NCBI GenBank assembly: GCA_018296165.2
Contig: JACKQL020000083.1
Coordinates: forward strand, 124,001-188,000
Direction of reading: 5' to 3'
Length of the DNA: 64,000 bases
From: Termitomyces sp. T153
Lineage: Eukaryota > Basidiomycota > Agaricomycetes > Agaricales > Lyophyllaceae
Position 1 is the stretch's first letter. Each line of letters opens with the position of its first letter. Below, piece after piece: positions 26,301 through 37,985 of the stretch. The notes under the pieces are model-generated. The model saw only the letters and a program-made list of their open reading frames with translations, was not told where the DNA came from and searched no databases. Position numbers and translations under genes: made by a program.

Positions 26301-28711
26301 GACATGCAGAGCGATACTGATCTATTCTTTCATTAGTCCAACATCAAATGGGTACGACTAGGATGTTCGCTATTGTCAACACTGATGACGAGCGCCGACG
26401 GCGTGCGATACTTGGGTACTGAGGATCAATTTCTCTCGCAAATTGTCAAGAGCTTCGCGCAGCTGGATCCTGTATGTCTTTCCTTCTTATCTCTTATGTC
26501 GATGTTTATAATCGTACCCTGCAGTTCAACGGTGTACCTGATTCGGATCCCATTTTTTCCAAGAAACGCGTTGCAGACACATTGACATATGGCTACTTGG
26601 AGATGCTAGGAACACTCAGCAAACACAAAGAGGGTATTGAGTGGGTGATAGATAGGGAACCCGTGTTAGCCGCTATCGCTCAAAAGGTTATTATGGCAGG
26701 CTTCTGGAAAAGTTCAAGGTCTTCACAGCATTCTACCATCTGAGCGAATTGCGCAGTCGAGAAGATCTTATCAAAGGGATCATCGAAAACCTTGACTACA
26801 GCATGTTCGTTATTTAACAGCATATTGTGATCTATGGCTAAAAGATATGTGCAATAGTGATGGTCATCCTCGAATTGTCTTGTCGAAGGCGCTTACCTCC
26901 AGCTACAAGGTATTATCATCACTATTGTTTATTCATCGCACTGGACTGAAACGAAATCCAGCACATTCGCCTTTTTGCCACACAACACTTGGGTGATTTG
27001 ATACGTGGATCTGCGAATGCCAATGCGTGGACTCTGCGCCTTCTTCTTACGCAACTGTACGATCCCGCACCAGAAGTATGCGAGCTCGCAGTACATTTCC
27101 TTCAGGGATTGTGTGAAGACAAGGACATATTGCAACTAGTGGTTGAAATGCAACCTACGATGGACCATTTAGGGGAAATTGGTCATCCTCTGTTGATGAA
27201 GTGTGTGGTTATTTCAATCGAACTCTGCGTGCGCAGCTCATGTTTTCGGAGATTCATGTCGACGTCAATGGGATTCCGGTACCTTTACGACGCTGGTTAC
27301 ATTGACCGTGAAATGGACATGTGGTTCAACGTCTGTACTTGTGTATCGTCATATTCAATACTAGCTGAGAGTATTATTATAGGAACGGAACATTTGCTAT
27401 GTTGTACAAGTGGAGGTCTTTCTTGTAAAAGCATTTGCTAACAATTCTGATGATGATGACGATCTTTTGTCTGTTCTTTCTATCTTCTCTTCTGTGCCAT
27501 CAAACATTGACTAGGTTGATTGTAGGGCTTTTGACGGCACTGTACCACCTCATTTTTACGGCGAGATGGCCAAGACAGAGCTAGGCTGTCAGATCCTACA
27601 GGAAAAGGGGCATTTTACGGAGTTTTCGCAGTTCATCCGAAAGCACAGTGATGAGAGTGAAGACATGGAGTTGATCATGAAGTTGAAGAGCATTCTGTGG
27701 GCTGTGGTACGTGTCCCGAGTCTCATTTCATCCCTCAAAGGTGAACCATTGACCCTACTAGGGTAATGTGGGTGCAACGGAAGGAGGCCTTCCTTTTCTG
27801 GAGGAGGAAGAAATCATTCCGGCTGTTCTGGCAATCGCAGAGAAGTCTCCCGTCCCCTCAATACGCGGGTATGTTACATGGAAAAAAAGTCAAGGGGTCC
27901 GAATTGATTAATGTTGTGAATAAGGACCTGTTTCTTCGTGCTCGGGCTCATATCATCAACATCTCAAGGTGCTGAATTCTTGGATGACTATCAATGGGAA
28001 GCTACACTTGATCCTCTTGGCATGCCAACCGGACTGTGTGTGCCAATCGACTTCCAGGCGTTCACTACTGTACGTGTTTTGTGATCTCAGCTGCATATAA
28101 ATGATTTACTAGTTGTCGCAGATACCGTCTTGGTCGCCAGTCATAGCCAATAGGACATTGGGTCGAGTCATACCACCAACCGCTGAAGCTGAGATTGAGG
28201 TTATCACGGCTATCCAGAATCTTGCAAATACTGTCATTGCTAACGCGTCATCACGATCACTAGTGAGGTAAATCCGTTCGACTTCCTATTCCTCAATGTG
28301 TTCAAATTCGTGCATAGGATGAAATCTCGTCCTGAGTATCGTCACATCTTCACTTCTCCCACCATGCTCTACCGAGCGCTCAACATCATTTCGACGCAAC
28401 GATATCGCCTCCCCATACGACGTTTCGTTGTTGACCTCTTCAACCTAGAGCTGAACCAAGAACTAGTGCAGAAGCTAAAACAGTGTGGAACGGCGTTGAG
28501 AGTTCATCCTTCCTACAAGCTGTCAGCATCAGATACTAGCCGCTTGAGCATGTTTGGTCCTCTGGGCAGGCCGCGGAGGACGTCAATAAGCGACGAAGAA
28601 GACGAGCTCGATCCTCCGACAGCAAATGCTGTTCCTACAGAAGCTCAGGAGCCTGTTATCACACTCCAACCCATCCATAAAGTTGTTGGATTCACAATTG
28701 CAGTTAACTAA
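23327..28711 (+). CDS. ste16: TORC2 subunit RICTOR/Ste16/Avo3-like (Pianissimo)
   Basis: The chosen start is MPSHLNVPAG at 23327. An HR1-like segment (QRIKEGAENFLNMNL, about 23582-23630) is followed by the RICTOR N-terminal repeat region (SVEKEQVIKLIRTMVEIGTVKG, about 24450; RTGGIGMLLHTLGDGPIELAPLL, about 24725) and middle region (KDSTKWHFETLQEFIEGPLLNPKR, about 26110). The diagnostic block CELAVHFLQGLCEDKDILQLVVEMQPTMDHLGEIGHPLL is at about 27075-27205, with STSMGFRYLYDAGYIDREMDMWF near 27260. The C-terminal RICTOR_V-like region is near 27570-27900 and 28310-28450 (YRALNIISTQRYRLP). The many short introns were not all placed. Known role: scaffold of TORC2, needed for AGC-kinase phosphorylation, actin and membrane control. 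A 5.4-kb gene fits the large family size. Frames join without forced frameshifts where examined. Confidence 0.88.
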
Positions 28712-28939
28712 CACTACTCGTTTTATACCCTAAGGAAATCTGGACCAATGTATCACGTACAATGCTTTCGGAACTTTGTAATATAACTGTATCTATGGTG
28801 ACCGATGATTCAACTTGATACCTAGAATCATTTTAAAGGGAGTCATTTATAAACACTGAAGTAAATGAAGGGCGTGTAAATCAAGCAATGCCAAATAAGC
28901 CTCAATCTCTGCTGGAACGAGCCGGAGCAACTTGCAGCT

Positions 28940-29699
28940 ATGTCTTTACTCCAGGTCTGTCGCCTTGCAACGAGAGGCTCATTATCACGATCTCAGGCAA
29001 CATTCAGCCGTGGTCTTGCCATTGATTCAGCCCCTCCTGTGACTACAGAGGCCAAAAAGGAACCGTCGGACATTATTCCTGCCCAGCCTGCTCGTGATGT
29101 ATTGGTCGCCGATGTGATTAGTGGCGCTCCATGTGCGTGTTGCAGTCCGAATAAATCTATATTTCTATACCCAACCATACGTTCTTTAGCTGAATTACGC
29201 CACCGGGCAGTGAGGATCTACCAGCCCACCCGTAACACAATGCAGAGTGGTGGAGCTAAGTCCGAGCGCTGGAGAGTAGACTGGGACATTCTTCAAGGTG
29301 GTGGGCGTTGGGAGAACCCGTTGATGGGATATGCAAGCTCGTGAGCGGTCTCATCGGTCAAGTCATGCTGACGGTCCCTTAATACGAATGCTGCCGCTCT
29401 TTTTTTTAACAGTGCCGATTACATGCAGGGTACCCGCATGTCGTTCCGGTCAAAGGAGGATGCCATCCATTTCGCAGAAAAGCAGGGTGCGTATCATGTA
29501 CAATCTTGATATGTTCGAGTCTGACTCTTACAACTAGGGTGGGATTATTACATGTATGTGCCTTGGGCTGATCACTATACCCAGACCTATGCTCATCTGT
29601 CGCAGCCAACCACCAACTGTCAAACGAATTCCACCCAAGAACTACGCCGAGAACTATGTATACCGTCCGGGCAAACTCAGAATTATGAAGACAAAGTAG
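28940..29699 (+). CDS. ndufs4: Mitochondrial complex I 18-21 kDa subunit NDUFS4
   Basis: Model: join(28940..29132, 29190..29340, 29413..29486, 29538..29553, 29606..29699); phases agree. The N-terminus MSLLQVCRLATRGSLSRSQATFSRGL is a likely mitochondrial targeting peptide. The mature domain shows [70 protein letters not shown], and PPKNYAENYVYRPGKLRIMKTK. These are the NDUFS4 signatures. The subunit lies in the peripheral arm near the N module and helps assemble and stabilise NADH:ubiquinone oxidoreductase. One exon is only 16 bp (29538-29553). Intact. Confidence 0.93.
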
Positions 29700-29847
29700 A
29701 TGTCCGATATCTAGACACCCCTAGTGGAATGTTTAATCTCATGAATCCAAAACAAGCACTCTATCAGACCGACAAGTCTTCAAGGTTTGGACTACACGGT
29801 GAGACTGCGTCACCAGATTATAGAGTGTGAATAAAAACACAAAGATA

Positions 29848-31482
29848 CTAAGCGAAATACATGAGGTTGTTCTTCTTCTTGGCTTGAACTGGGATTGTAG
29901 TCAGCACGATTGAGAAGCCAGATCATGGGAAAGATACCCACCCTCAGCAATGCCGCTGAGGAAGTGCTCATGACCCAACTTTGTCGCACCCTCTCTTAGC
30001 GCAATCATACCAGCCTCCACACAAACTGCCTTCAACTGGGCAGCATTAAACTCGTCCGTACTTCGCGCCAGCTCCTCGTAGTTGACGTCAGGTGAGATGG
30101 TCATCTTGCGTGAGTGAATCTCAAGAATCCTGGCACGAGCGCTTTCATTTGGCAGAGGGAACTCGATCTTCCTGTCAAGACGACCAGAACGGAGAAGAGC
30201 AGGGTCCAATATATCAATTCGGTTGGTGGCGGCAATAACCTGAAGAGCAAAGATCAACTTTTTGCACATCTAGGCCACAGGAGGACTCGCCTTGATTCTC
30301 TCATCACTGCTAAAGCCGTCTAACTGGTTGAGAAGTTCGAGCATTGTTCGTTGAACCTCCCGGTCACCACTCTTCTCAGAGTCAAACCGTTTGGTTCCTA
30401 TCGCGTCCAGTTCATCGATGAAGATGATTGCAGGTGCCTTCTCCTTTGCCAGAGCGAATGCATCGCGAACAAGTTTTGCGCCGTCTCCAATGAACATTTG
30501 AACAAGGGATGGGCCAGCAAGTTTGAGATAACATGCTTTTGTTGAGGCGGCGCAGGCACGAGCGAGCAACGTTTTACCAGTACCTAAACAAGATGACCAT
30601 AAAGACTTTATGGTATAGGAGAAAGAGAAACATACCAGGAGGACCATACATAAGACATCCCTTGGGCGGACGGATGCCCAGGGTTTTGAACTTGTCGGCC
30701 TGTTCCATAGGAAGAACGATAGCTTCAACTAGCTCCTCGATCTGCTTCTCCAGTCCACCGATGTCGGTATATGTTTCTGTTGGACGCTCATCAACCTCCA
30801 TAGCTTTCACACGCGAGTCGAATTCAGCTGGTAGAGTATCAAGAACCAGATATGAATCCTTATTGACACCAACGAGATCGCCTGGCTGGAGTTTCTCTGG
30901 TGGAACAAGGCCGATCAAAGGGAGGAAAACGGTTTGGCGAGTGGAGGTCTTGATGACGGCGCATTTGCCCTTGCGCATAGAGTCTAGATCTTGATTTGCA
31001 CCGTCCTCTTCCACTTCGGGGTCCACATCGAGAATCTGAGCGTCTCGCTAAGCAAAATAGATAGTCGTGGCGGTATCCTCATCCTCACCTCTACGATGTT
31101 TCCAACCAAGTAAGGCAGAACCTTGTTCTGTTTGATCTTTTCTCCATTGTCTCGAATCTTTTCCTTCATCGTACTCTGTTCGTGTTGCAGTCGTGTGGTC
31201 TCTGACCTCATCACCTGAGATCATGGTCATTATGCCGTTTAGTCCACGGTAAATCCCCCAGACCTTAATATCATTGTCTAAAAGCCGTATTCTTGTCAAT
31301 ATTTCATCTGTTGTGAGCGACAATACGTCTTCAGGAATGTCTGCCCATGTTTCCTCCTCAGGAACATCGGGAGTGGTGTCCATTGCTACATCAGCGGCCG
31401 GTACCGGCTGTGACGACGACGGGACCTCTGGCTGCTTTTCTGGATTTGTCGGGGGGTCATTTGGTGGAGGAACGGAAGACAT
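29848..31482 (-). CDS. rpt5: 26S proteasome regulatory ATPase RPT5 (subunit 6A)
   Basis: Model: complement(join(29848..29888, 29942..30239, 30291..30583, 30635..31047, 31089..31214, 31264..31482)). The protein has an N-terminal Pro/Ser-rich tail, a coiled coil ([23 protein letters not shown]), the OB-like region ([25 protein letters not shown]), Walker A GPPGTGKT, Walker [12 protein letters not shown], second-region-of-homology [20 protein letters not shown] and a C-terminus LMYFA. That tail resembles the HbYX motif that docks Rpt5 in the alpha ring, but with Phe at the usual Tyr place. It is part of the hexameric ATPase ring that unfolds substrates. The intron 30240-30290 has a GC donor (AAG|GCGAGT). 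It is 92 bp head to head from EAF6. Confidence 0.95.
30240..30290 (-). other. GC-AG intron in RPT5
   Basis: The sense strand reads ATCAAG|GCGAGT ... CTTCAG|GTTATT. Only this splice joins the conserved DERIK and VIAATNR segments in frame. The donor matches the GC-type consensus (AG|GCRAGT) well. Confidence 0.85.
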
Positions 31483-31574
31483 GGCGAGGAGAGGGATAAA
31501 CGCGTTCAGGAAGGACGCGTGTCCTCACTTCGGTCCAAGCACAGCCAAACACAACTTCCCTTTCCCCGATTCTC
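31483..31574. promoter_or_regulatory. 92-bp divergent promoter, RPT5 / EAF6
   Basis: The two start codons face away from each other with 92 bp between. All core promoter elements and both 5' UTRs must lie here or overlap the genes. Confidence 0.6.
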
Positions 31575-32256
31575 ATGGCCGAAGCTGGCCCCGGGCCATC
31601 TGCTGAAGAAAGGGCGCGCTACGAGACCCTCAAGAACGAACTCAAGAAGGCCCTGCCAAAGAAACGACAGGCTGATAAACAGCTCGTACGTCCAAATGAG
31701 CTGCCCACGCGGCTTGGCGTCTCACACTCCACCAGGCCACTGTGGAAGTTCAGATATACAACCTCGAAGCTCACTATCTGACGGAAACTGCGGCTCACAG
31801 TGGAGGAAATATTATACAAGGCTTTGATGGTTACCTCAAGAACCAAACGACGAACCGGAGAAAGTACGAGATAAATGACCAGGATCGGCTCTTTTCCAAG
31901 AGCAGCCTGACATACCAGAAGGCGTGTATTTTGTTTTTGCGTGTATTTTCTATATTTTTACGCCTTTACAGTCGCTTGAACTCCTAGGAGAAGGCGACGA
32001 ATCTACAGCTACAAATGACGAATTCCACAAGCAACCAACACCAGGTGTAACCACTGTTGTCGTACCTCCTGCCACGAGAACACAAGAACTTTCAGTCGCA
32101 CAACAGAAGAGAATCAGGGATAGAGAATACCAACGAAGGAAACGGTCAAGTGCGAGCCTCAGGGATAACGGCGACAGTGATGAGGAAATTATCAGTGCGG
32201 CGAGTACGACCTCAAGGCGGCCAGCGAAGAGGGCCCGTTTGGCAGATGATGATTAA
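31575..32256 (+). CDS. eaf6: NuA4 histone acetyltransferase subunit EAF6-like
   Basis: Model: join(31575..31685, 31736..31921, 31972..32256), 193 residues. The N-terminus MAEAGPGPSAEERARYETLKNELKK leads a helical segment with KKRQADKQLATVEVQIYNLEAHYL, then GGNIIQGFDGYLKNQ, the EAF6 hallmark (N-I-I-x-G-F-D-G-Y-L), and FSKSSLTYQKSLELLGEGDE. The C-terminal third is basic and Ser-rich (RDREYQRRKR), probably disordered and nuclear. EAF6 is a small subunit of NuA4 and related MYST complexes. The second intron (31922-31971) needs a GC donor (AAG|GCGTGT). It shares a 92-bp divergent promoter with RPT5 and converges on RRP40. Confidence 0.88.
31922..31971 (+). other. GC-AG intron in EAF6
   Basis: The sequence reads CAGAAG|GCGTGT ... 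TTACAG|TCGCTT. Using either nearby GT instead leads to an immediate stop in the next exon, whereas the GC donor gives QK|SLELLGEGD. Confidence 0.8.
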
Positions 32257-32371
32257 TGATGTATCCTTGTAAGTGCTACATAGAAACTTTTCCTCTATAC
32301 GTCACACTGAATAGCTCCCTATGACAGATTGAAACTTGTATTGTAAATGTACTAATACACACATATCCTTA

Positions 32372-33233
32372 CTAGATGTCTAATGTTCCCAAAAACGCCT
32401 TGATACATGCTTCGTCCATTCCACCGCCATCTGGATCTACAGCTTCAATACACCTTGAGATGGCAATGATTTGTTTGGGTTCCTTCGCGTTGATCCACAC
32501 CCGTCCATTCATCCCAACTGCAGCTTCTAGGGGAAACCTTGCTCCCAATAGAGGAAGAAGAAAATGTTTGGGATCCAGAAGACTTTAGAAAAGTATGGGT
32601 TACGGCGAATAGAAATGAATGTGTGATACATACTCGCGACACATTTTGAGACTGCACCTCACCAGGAAACCACCTTTAACCTCCCCGAACCCTTCTGCTT
32701 TTCTTGTCTGAGCATCAAAACATTCCAGCTCCGGCTCCATGTCTTTATGTGCTAGTGAAACCCGCGCGTATACGACACATCCAATCTAAATGGTCAGGCG
32801 CTGAGCCTCCAAAATAACTTGTATACAGTCCATACCAGACCTTGAGATTTGGTTTATTTCGTTTCGTTGCGCCCTCGAATGCGAGTCCGTCAAGCGATGC
32901 AGAGTGTGCAGCTCCAATGTCAACACGAAAACCGTCACCCACTTTCTGCACAATCACACCGATCACGGATTCTTGAGGTGCAGGAACGTACTATTGAAGC
33001 GAAATAATGAGCCACCGATGGAATCGAGCATTGCTTTATATACGGACGCGTCTTGAATTGCTTTCCACCCACCATTTACTACCATTGGACGAATGGTTTA
33101 GAGTCCCTGTTCGCGTTGTGATTATGCTCGGGCCGGCTTCGCCCGCATCAGGCCTCTGGAGAAGACCTGGACCAAGTTTCAGGTTGACATGTTGTGCTGG
33201 TACAAGGGTACCAGGTAGTACGGTGGCCGACAT
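32372..33233 (-). CDS. rrp40: Exosome complex subunit RRP40 (EXOSC3)
   Basis: Model: complement(join(32372..32582, 32634..32785, 32841..32990, 33048..33233)). The N-terminal domain is MSATVLPGTLVP...LGPGLLQ. The S1 domain covers VIGVIVQKVGDGFRVDIGAAHSASLDGLAFEGATKRNKPNLK and GCVVYARVSLAHKDMEPELECFD. The KH region carries GFGEVKGGFLVRCSLKMCR, GMNGRVWINA and a C-terminal helix ending FLGTLDI. These are the RRP40 cap-subunit signatures, length (232 aa) normal. It forms part of the S1/KH ring guiding RNA to the catalytic exosome subunits in nucleus and cytoplasm. Its 3' end is 115 bp from that of EAF6 (convergent). Confidence 0.92.
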
Positions 33234-33321
33234 CCGTGGTCAGTGGAGAAAAGTTTTGTTTGTGTCCTGATGATGTCTGATCAAGCTAAGTTTGACTCAA
33301 CCGAGTATCACCACCATCTCT
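33234..33321. promoter_or_regulatory. 88-bp divergent promoter, RRP40 / VPS37
   Basis: The ATG of RRP40 (minus, 33233) and the ATG of VPS37 (plus, 33322) are 88 bp apart. No TATA box is obvious. Confidence 0.55.
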
Positions 33322-34037
33322 ATGACTACACCTCTCCTCGCAGACTTTCCTGAATTAGCACATTTATTGTGCGTAAGATTTCTTCACAATCTAGCCTACG
33401 ATTGACGCAATTCATTCTTAGACGCGAAGATTTAGAGGATCTTCTAACTGATCCTCAGTATCTTCAAGCCGTATTTCACTCCCTAGATCGTGTAAAGACT
33501 CTCTATCAGGCTCATGCAGAGCTTGGGATGGCCAATGAGTCCATTGCCAGTACGGTTCATGTGTACCTTACCTTGTATGATTTAATGGAGGCGACAGACA
33601 ACAATCTTAGACTCCAGGATAGCCTCTACCAGCTCCGGTCGGAAACACAGGAAGCCTTCAACGAAGCGAAGAGCCTAGAAGCCAGATGGAAAGAGATCGA
33701 AAAGGAGCAGAAGGAGGTCTACCAAGTACAGTCGTCCTTTCAATTCTTCCTAATATTCCCAGAACTGATATCCACATTACCACATTGCCAGCGCTTCTCA
33801 CCGCAATTTCTTCTTATGCGGCTTAAACATAGTACCATCGCTCAAGACGACGCGTCCGAAGCACTTGCCTCCTCTTTCATTAATGAACAAATGCAATCGG
33901 GTATATCGACGCCAAATGGAGGGGCAGGAGTCGATGAATTCATCAAAGAATTCAAGGAGTTGAGAAAGGTATATCACAAACGAGCGATGTGGGGCGAGCG
34001 ATGGAGCGATGGTAAGATTGCTTGGAGAAGTGATTGA
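33322..34037 (+). CDS. vps37: ESCRT-I subunit VPS37 (Mod(r) domain)
   Basis: Model: join(33322..33368, 33422..33725, 33792..34037), about 198 residues. MTTPLLADFPELAHLL is followed by REDLEDLLTDPQYLQAVFHSLDRVKTLYQAH, a helical core with LRLQDSLYQLRSETQEAFNEAKSLEARWKEIEKEQKEVYQ, then RFSPQFLLMRLKHSTIAQDDASEALASSF and FIKEFKELRKVYHKRAMWGERW. This pattern is the Mod(r)/VPS37 domain, which builds the coiled-coil stalk of ESCRT-I with VPS23 and VPS28 on endosomes for sorting ubiquitinated cargo into multivesicular bodies. Confidence 0.9.
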
Positions 34038-35079
34038 GACGCTTCCTGTCTATCTACTCTGAGCCGCTGTGAAGAATGAGCCACGACGTGAGTGTTCTCC
34101 TGCCGTATTAGACAAGACAAAATCCCATGTTTTTGCTACAAGTCTAGATAACAAGAACCCTCCCTGGAAGATAGGATAACGGAAACCACGTTACTATTGG
34201 TTGGTGTAACCCTGTGCCCAGTCAAACTCGGCCTACAACTCGCCGAAGACGTTGGGATAATCAAGGACGTTTTGGTGGTGTCCTCAATGGATCATTACTT
34301 CGACTTCGACCACTCCACAGTGGACACTTGCAAGCCATGGACGCCCTAATAATCCTGGTTCCTATAGTTTCATGATTCAATGGTGAAAATCACGAACTCA
34401 TACCTCGACCTGATACTCGGACCCTGAGAGCCCACTATCCTACGTCTTTACTGTTTAATCAAATTATTTCTCAGATCGTCTGGCCGAACATCTATGCCTC
34501 TCATGTGCTTTCCAATGGCGGCAGTACTAATATCTCATGAGTAAATTTGCCTTCATCCCGTATCTCTGTCTTTCATTCAATATTAACCTGAAATACGGTA
34601 CAACAGTATGCCTCGAAGCTTCAGGATGTACCATGCTAAAATTCAATCTCGATTTCATCCGGTACCAATCGTTCAAGGTTGCAGCCGCTATACATGATTT
34701 CATATGCAGCCTTCGGCAGGACAATATCATTAACCTTCGGAACAAGTTTGAAGAGATAGAAGACACAACAATCAATGTCTCGATCAGCCTTTTTGTACGA
34801 TTGAACCCAATCTGAATCAACTACAATGGGGAGTGGGCCAAAGTTCACTCGCTAGCGTCTCATGTCACTGACCCTACCTTGCTTGCTACCTACGTCTTCC
34901 TACACATGCGTATGCTTTTGCAAATATCTTGTTGCCAGGTCTGAAAGTGCTTGAAGCATTGGTGCAAGCTTCTCAAGCTGAATAGATTGATTAGCGCGTA
35001 AAGGTTCCTCCATAATAATCTGAGTCAGCTGACGACTTCCACGTTCTCGAAGCCAGATATTGATCACGGTTTACGTGCT
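34038..35079. other. Intergenic stretch, no supported gene
   Basis: Short open frames occur on both strands near 34530-34850 (the plus frame 34537-34815 and minus frame 34636-34848 overlap each other), none with a recognisable motif. This should include the VPS37 and NCA2 3' UTRs. Confidence 0.5.
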
Positions 35080-37295
35080 TCACCTGCTTGAAGTTCCCTC
35101 GACAGCAATGCGTCCCCATCCAAGACTCTCACCCCAACATCTCCACATTCTTTCAATAACCTTAATCTTATCAATCCTCCCTAGATCTGGATTTTCCAAG
35201 TCGCCCACGTCCTCCAAGAATCCCTCACGTAGACGTGACCTTCTCCGGAGGTGCTTTTCCGCAAATGTCCTCAAACGCGCAACTGAGAGCAGCAAAAGGC
35301 CAGACGTAAGAGGCGAGATAAAACTCGAATCAGTTCCATCAGTTTTATTATGCCGATATTTGGGTTGTGCGATGAGAAGACGTTCAGTGCGCCTGTGTAA
35401 TCCAGTTCGAGTATTCATATAGGTCATATAAGTCATGGGAAACATACCGCATGGCGGACCAAACACCGCACATAGTTCGTTTCCCCCCGTATTTGCCAAT
35501 ACCCCTTCCCCCAGACCACAGGGCCATAAGTGTTCCGCCAAGAAGGTAGACGACGCCAAATGCAGGGGCCACACCAACAAATGCAAAAGTTAACTCTTGC
35601 GATTTGAGCAGTTTATCGATGCCAGCAAGCGTTTGATCAATATCGACCTATAAGAGAAGATCAATAAAATGTCGAGGAAGAGTAATAAAAGAGAAACTTG
35701 AACCTTAGCTTTCTGGACTTGGATAAATACGGATCTAAGTAAAGTTCCTGTCACAGCGGATTTAAGAGGACTCCTAATGTCCTCTTCGTATATCTGGAGC
35801 ACTGGCGTCAAATCACCAAGCCTCACCTTATTTGAAAGATTCGCCAGCTGTTCAGCATCATAATTGAGTTGATCCTTGGCTAGAGACAAAGTCATCCGCT
35901 CTAAAGACTTCATACATCTATTAATGGATGGCCTGATTAGAGGTGAAGATTCTTACAGCAAGATCAGCCGCAATACCCTCCTTCTGAACGATGACGCCGT
36001 CTTGACTTCCTGCACGAACCGTCTTAATGACGTCTTTCAATGGGTCAAGAAGCCATCCTCTGACAAAGCCCTCTGCCGTTGCTTTCGCGTCAAACGCAAG
36101 TTCAGCCAAGCTCGCTCTAGAGGTGTAGGCTGAGCGCAATATATATATGCACAGTGGAGGCAACAGGAGGAGTCGGGGCCACATCAAAATCAGGCGCGGC
36201 GGACGACAAAGTTCCTTAGATTCCAAAAGGCGTTGATGAACCATTTTCTGTGTTGTAAAAACTGCAGTGGACAAGGCTAAAAGCTCGTTTGTGGGTCCTG
36301 TATAAGGTTCACCATGCGTGTCCGACAGAGAAGAAGGTTTTGAAGTATCACCCTCCGTGATATTGATGAGGATGCGTGCACAGGCACGGATGTGCCGGGG
36401 CTCTTGGATCGAAAGAGCTAAATCGTTACGCATATGCGCGAGGTAACCGAGGGCTGCTGCTCTCTGATCGCGAATTTTCTCTAGCTCCTGTCGTTTGAAA
36501 GCACATTCTTGTCTGATCATTTCGATCGGCAGTCTCGTGAGAACAAGTAAAGGTTCCAAGGCTCGCCAAATTGCGGCAAAGATGTTGTCTGGAGAAGCTA
36601 GTGTGAGCGTGAACGATGAATTTAGAATTGCGGACGATTTGACCGAAAGGGTTTGATGACGAAGATAGGGGAAAAGAGCTTGTTGTAATGCAGTCAATCG
36701 CTGGGGGTCCGTCAAGGGGAATAGACTACGAAGGGAGGTGGGAGTAAAAGTTGAAAAGGTGACCGGGAGATTATGAACCCGAAGGGTCTGTATCACAACA
36801 CGGGTCAAGTTGAGCAAACGAGATGGAGTCGCTAGTAATTTGAGATTTCAATATTACACTAAAGATTGTTCACAAACAGGACATACTTTGGAGCAGATAC
36901 AGAGCTAGATTCCAACGAGAGCGCTCTATGTCGGCCCACCATTCTGCCTCCGTCTCTGCCTCCGTTGCCTGAGACAAGTGAGAATCTATTTCTTCAGCGT
37001 AAAGTCCTACGAGCAGCTTTGAAATTATGGCGTCCCTGAGCAAATCATTTTCAAAATCGGCTGCGGAGGCAGAGATTTTCTTCTCTTTTTCGAGTTCAGT
37101 CAGTGATTCTATGGTGTCTACGACAAGGGAGTGTGAAAGAGATTGATTTAAGGCAGAAAGAGAATTTTGGAGCTTTTCCTTCGTTCCTCCGTCGGCTTGA
37201 GCAGACGACAACGTTTGAGAGGTAGAAAAAACATTTGGTGGACGCTGAGAGAGGACAAGTGGTTTAATGAGATGTTGAGCAAACGCTGAGGGCAT
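35080..37295 (-). CDS. nca2: NCA2 family mitochondrial membrane protein
   Basis: Model: complement(join(35080..35392, 35448..35647, 35704..35907, 35957..36831, 36887..37295)). Recognised from DVIKTVRAGSQDGVIVQKEGIAADLASLERMTLSLAKDQ, PVLQIYEEDIRSPLKSAVTGTLLRSVFIQVQKAKVDIDQTLAGIDKLLKSQELTFAFVGVAPAF and the C-terminal RIDKIKVIERMWRCWGESLG. A hydrophobic segment near LILMWPRLLLLPPLCIYIL and another at FVGVAPAFGVVYLLGG are likely membrane spans. In yeast, NCA2 (with NCA3) affects expression of the mitochondrially encoded ATP synthase subunits 6 and 8; the molecular activity is unclear. About 666 aa, normal size and intact. Confidence 0.9.
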
Positions 37296-37985
37296 TGATG
37301 GGCCGACTTTGAGCGGCCGAACTTTGTTGGGACTGCGTCGAAGCCACGCGTGACGTCACCTTCATGTGACTATGACTCTTCGTAAGGTGAGGTGACGTAA
37401 CGTCACTCACCTTTATCGTACAGATTTACCCGCCTAGCGTCTATACGGAGGTCGATGCGGCCCTCTGTACATGTGTGCACGATTTCTTGAAGGTCTTACC
37501 GAGTCCTCGGCTAAGGGAATCATGACCCATTGAATGCGAGAGAGACTTGGGTATTTGTTCACCAGAATGCCAGATTCTTCTTCGCTGTTCTTCGATCGCC
37601 CCAATCTCTGAAGATTTTTCTGAGCGATGCTCTGGTGCATTTCCCTTAACATGTGCGGGAGTCCCTCTGGTAATCCAGGGACCATCTGTATCGGGAACGG
37701 TATCTGGCCTTACTGTGGATGGAACAAGGTTTTATTCTTCATCGAGCAATTTTCAAGACGCTCGATTGGTATAGTGATAGCCTATACGCTTGATCCATGC
37801 ATTCGAGCACCTCGGTCCACCGATACAAGTCCCTATATGACATTGCTCCAGTATATAACCTTGGAATACTCGTCTTCACCGTCTTCATAAGGATGGCCCT
37901 ATCTCCAGCTGAAATAGCGTCAGTAACGTTCATAAACGCCTAGTAGAAGTTTTCTCTGATTACATGACGCAAAAGCCATGGACCC
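37296..37985. other. Intergenic stretch, no supported gene
   Basis: Several overlapping open frames on both strands lack recognisable domains. It includes the NCA2 upstream region with a palindrome-rich segment (GTGACGT and ACGTCAC motifs, 37350-37410), plausible CRE/ATF-like sites. The last part may hold a 5' exon of the DUF6534 gene. Confidence 0.4.

Noticed and set aside
37757..37830. tRNA-like string with TTGGTATAGTGATAG (A-box-like) and CATTCGAGCACC (B-box-like)
   Set aside because: No acceptor-stem pairing or sensible anticodon arm can be folded around it.
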